Shown: piece by piece, positions 6,672-6,717 of the stretch
Layout: each line of letters begins with the position of its first letter
Numbering within the stretch: the stretch's first letter is position 1
Assembly (NCBI GenBank): GCA_025936195.1
Contig: JAICTW010000149.1
Span: 1-6,717 of the forward strand
Length of the DNA stretch: 6,717 nucleotides
Source of the DNA: Flavisolibacter sp.
Lineage (GTDB): Bacteria; Bacteroidota; Bacteroidia; Chitinophagales; Chitinophagaceae
Reading direction: 5' to 3'
Made by a program: the position numbers and the translations under genes
The notes under the pieces: generated by a model
Database searches by the model: none
The model's input: the letters and a program-made list of their open reading frames with translations, nothing else
What the model was told of the DNA's origin: nothing

Positions 6672-6717
6672 ATGAAAAAAATATTCTTAGCTCCGTTTGT
6701 TTCAATTTCATTTTTTC
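6672..6717 (+). CDS. Start of a probable exported protein (3'-truncated by window edge)
   Basis: ATG at 6672 opens a frame that runs to the right edge: MKKIFLAPFVSISFF, 15 codons plus one base. A short Lys-rich n-region followed by a hydrophobic run is a typical signal-peptide beginning. In-frame ATGs at 6642 and 6645 would add 10 or 9 residues (MMKKFSNRSV); I prefer 6672 because it gives the cleaner signal peptide. The frame is closed upstream by TAA at 6630-6632. The gene is divergent from susC. Too little is present to name a family or to decide between a secreted protein and a lipoprotein. Existence of the gene is likely but not proven. Confidence 0.5.
   Translation, partial: MKKIFLAPFVSISFF

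Noticed and set aside
1..6717. CRISPR array, insertion sequence, tRNA or phage attachment site
   Set aside because: No regularly spaced repeats, transposase, terminal inverted repeats, cloverleaf or integrase were seen on either strand.

Overview
The window looks like chromosomal DNA from a Bacteroidota bacterium. The central gene pair is SusC/SusD-like, genes start without a Shine-Dalgarno sequence, intergenic DNA is A+T-rich, and the left-hand gene belongs to a long secreted VCBS-repeat family common in that phylum. The flavour of the SusC and SusD proteins (no STN domain, SusD-like_2 type) suggests a Chitinophagaceae-like soil or water organism. That last step is inference.

Layout from left to right. 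(1) Positions 1-1199, plus strand: the C-terminal ~398 codons of a VCBS/FG-GAP repeat protein whose N-terminal part lies outside the window. (2) Positions 1225-1258: a hairpin with T-runs on both sides, serving as a shared terminator between two convergent genes. (3) Positions 1269-2885, minus strand: a complete SusD-like outer-membrane lipoprotein. (4) Positions 2904-6140, minus strand: a complete SusC-like TonB-dependent transporter, 18 nt upstream of susD and clearly its operon partner. (5) Positions 6141-6671: a ~530-nt A+T-rich region between divergent genes, with several dyads, the most striking being two abutting perfect 12-bp palindromes ahead of susC. (6) From about 6642 or 6672 to the right edge, plus strand: the first codons of a probable exported protein.

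How the genes may work together. SusC forms a TonB-energised barrel in the outer membrane and SusD a surface lipoprotein lid that captures the substrate. The window holds no glycoside hydrolase, protease, sulfatase, sigma/anti-sigma pair or two-component sensor, so the substrate cannot be named. The VCBS protein is probably exported and calcium-stabilised. It is on the opposite strand and not in the susCD operon, so a functional link rests only on proximity.

I found no clear evidence of a novel system, mobile element, CRISPR array or RNA gene. The coding part is a well-known arrangement. The intergenic dyads and the repeated in-frame ATG-AAA-AAA starts at the right edge are the observations most worth checking.
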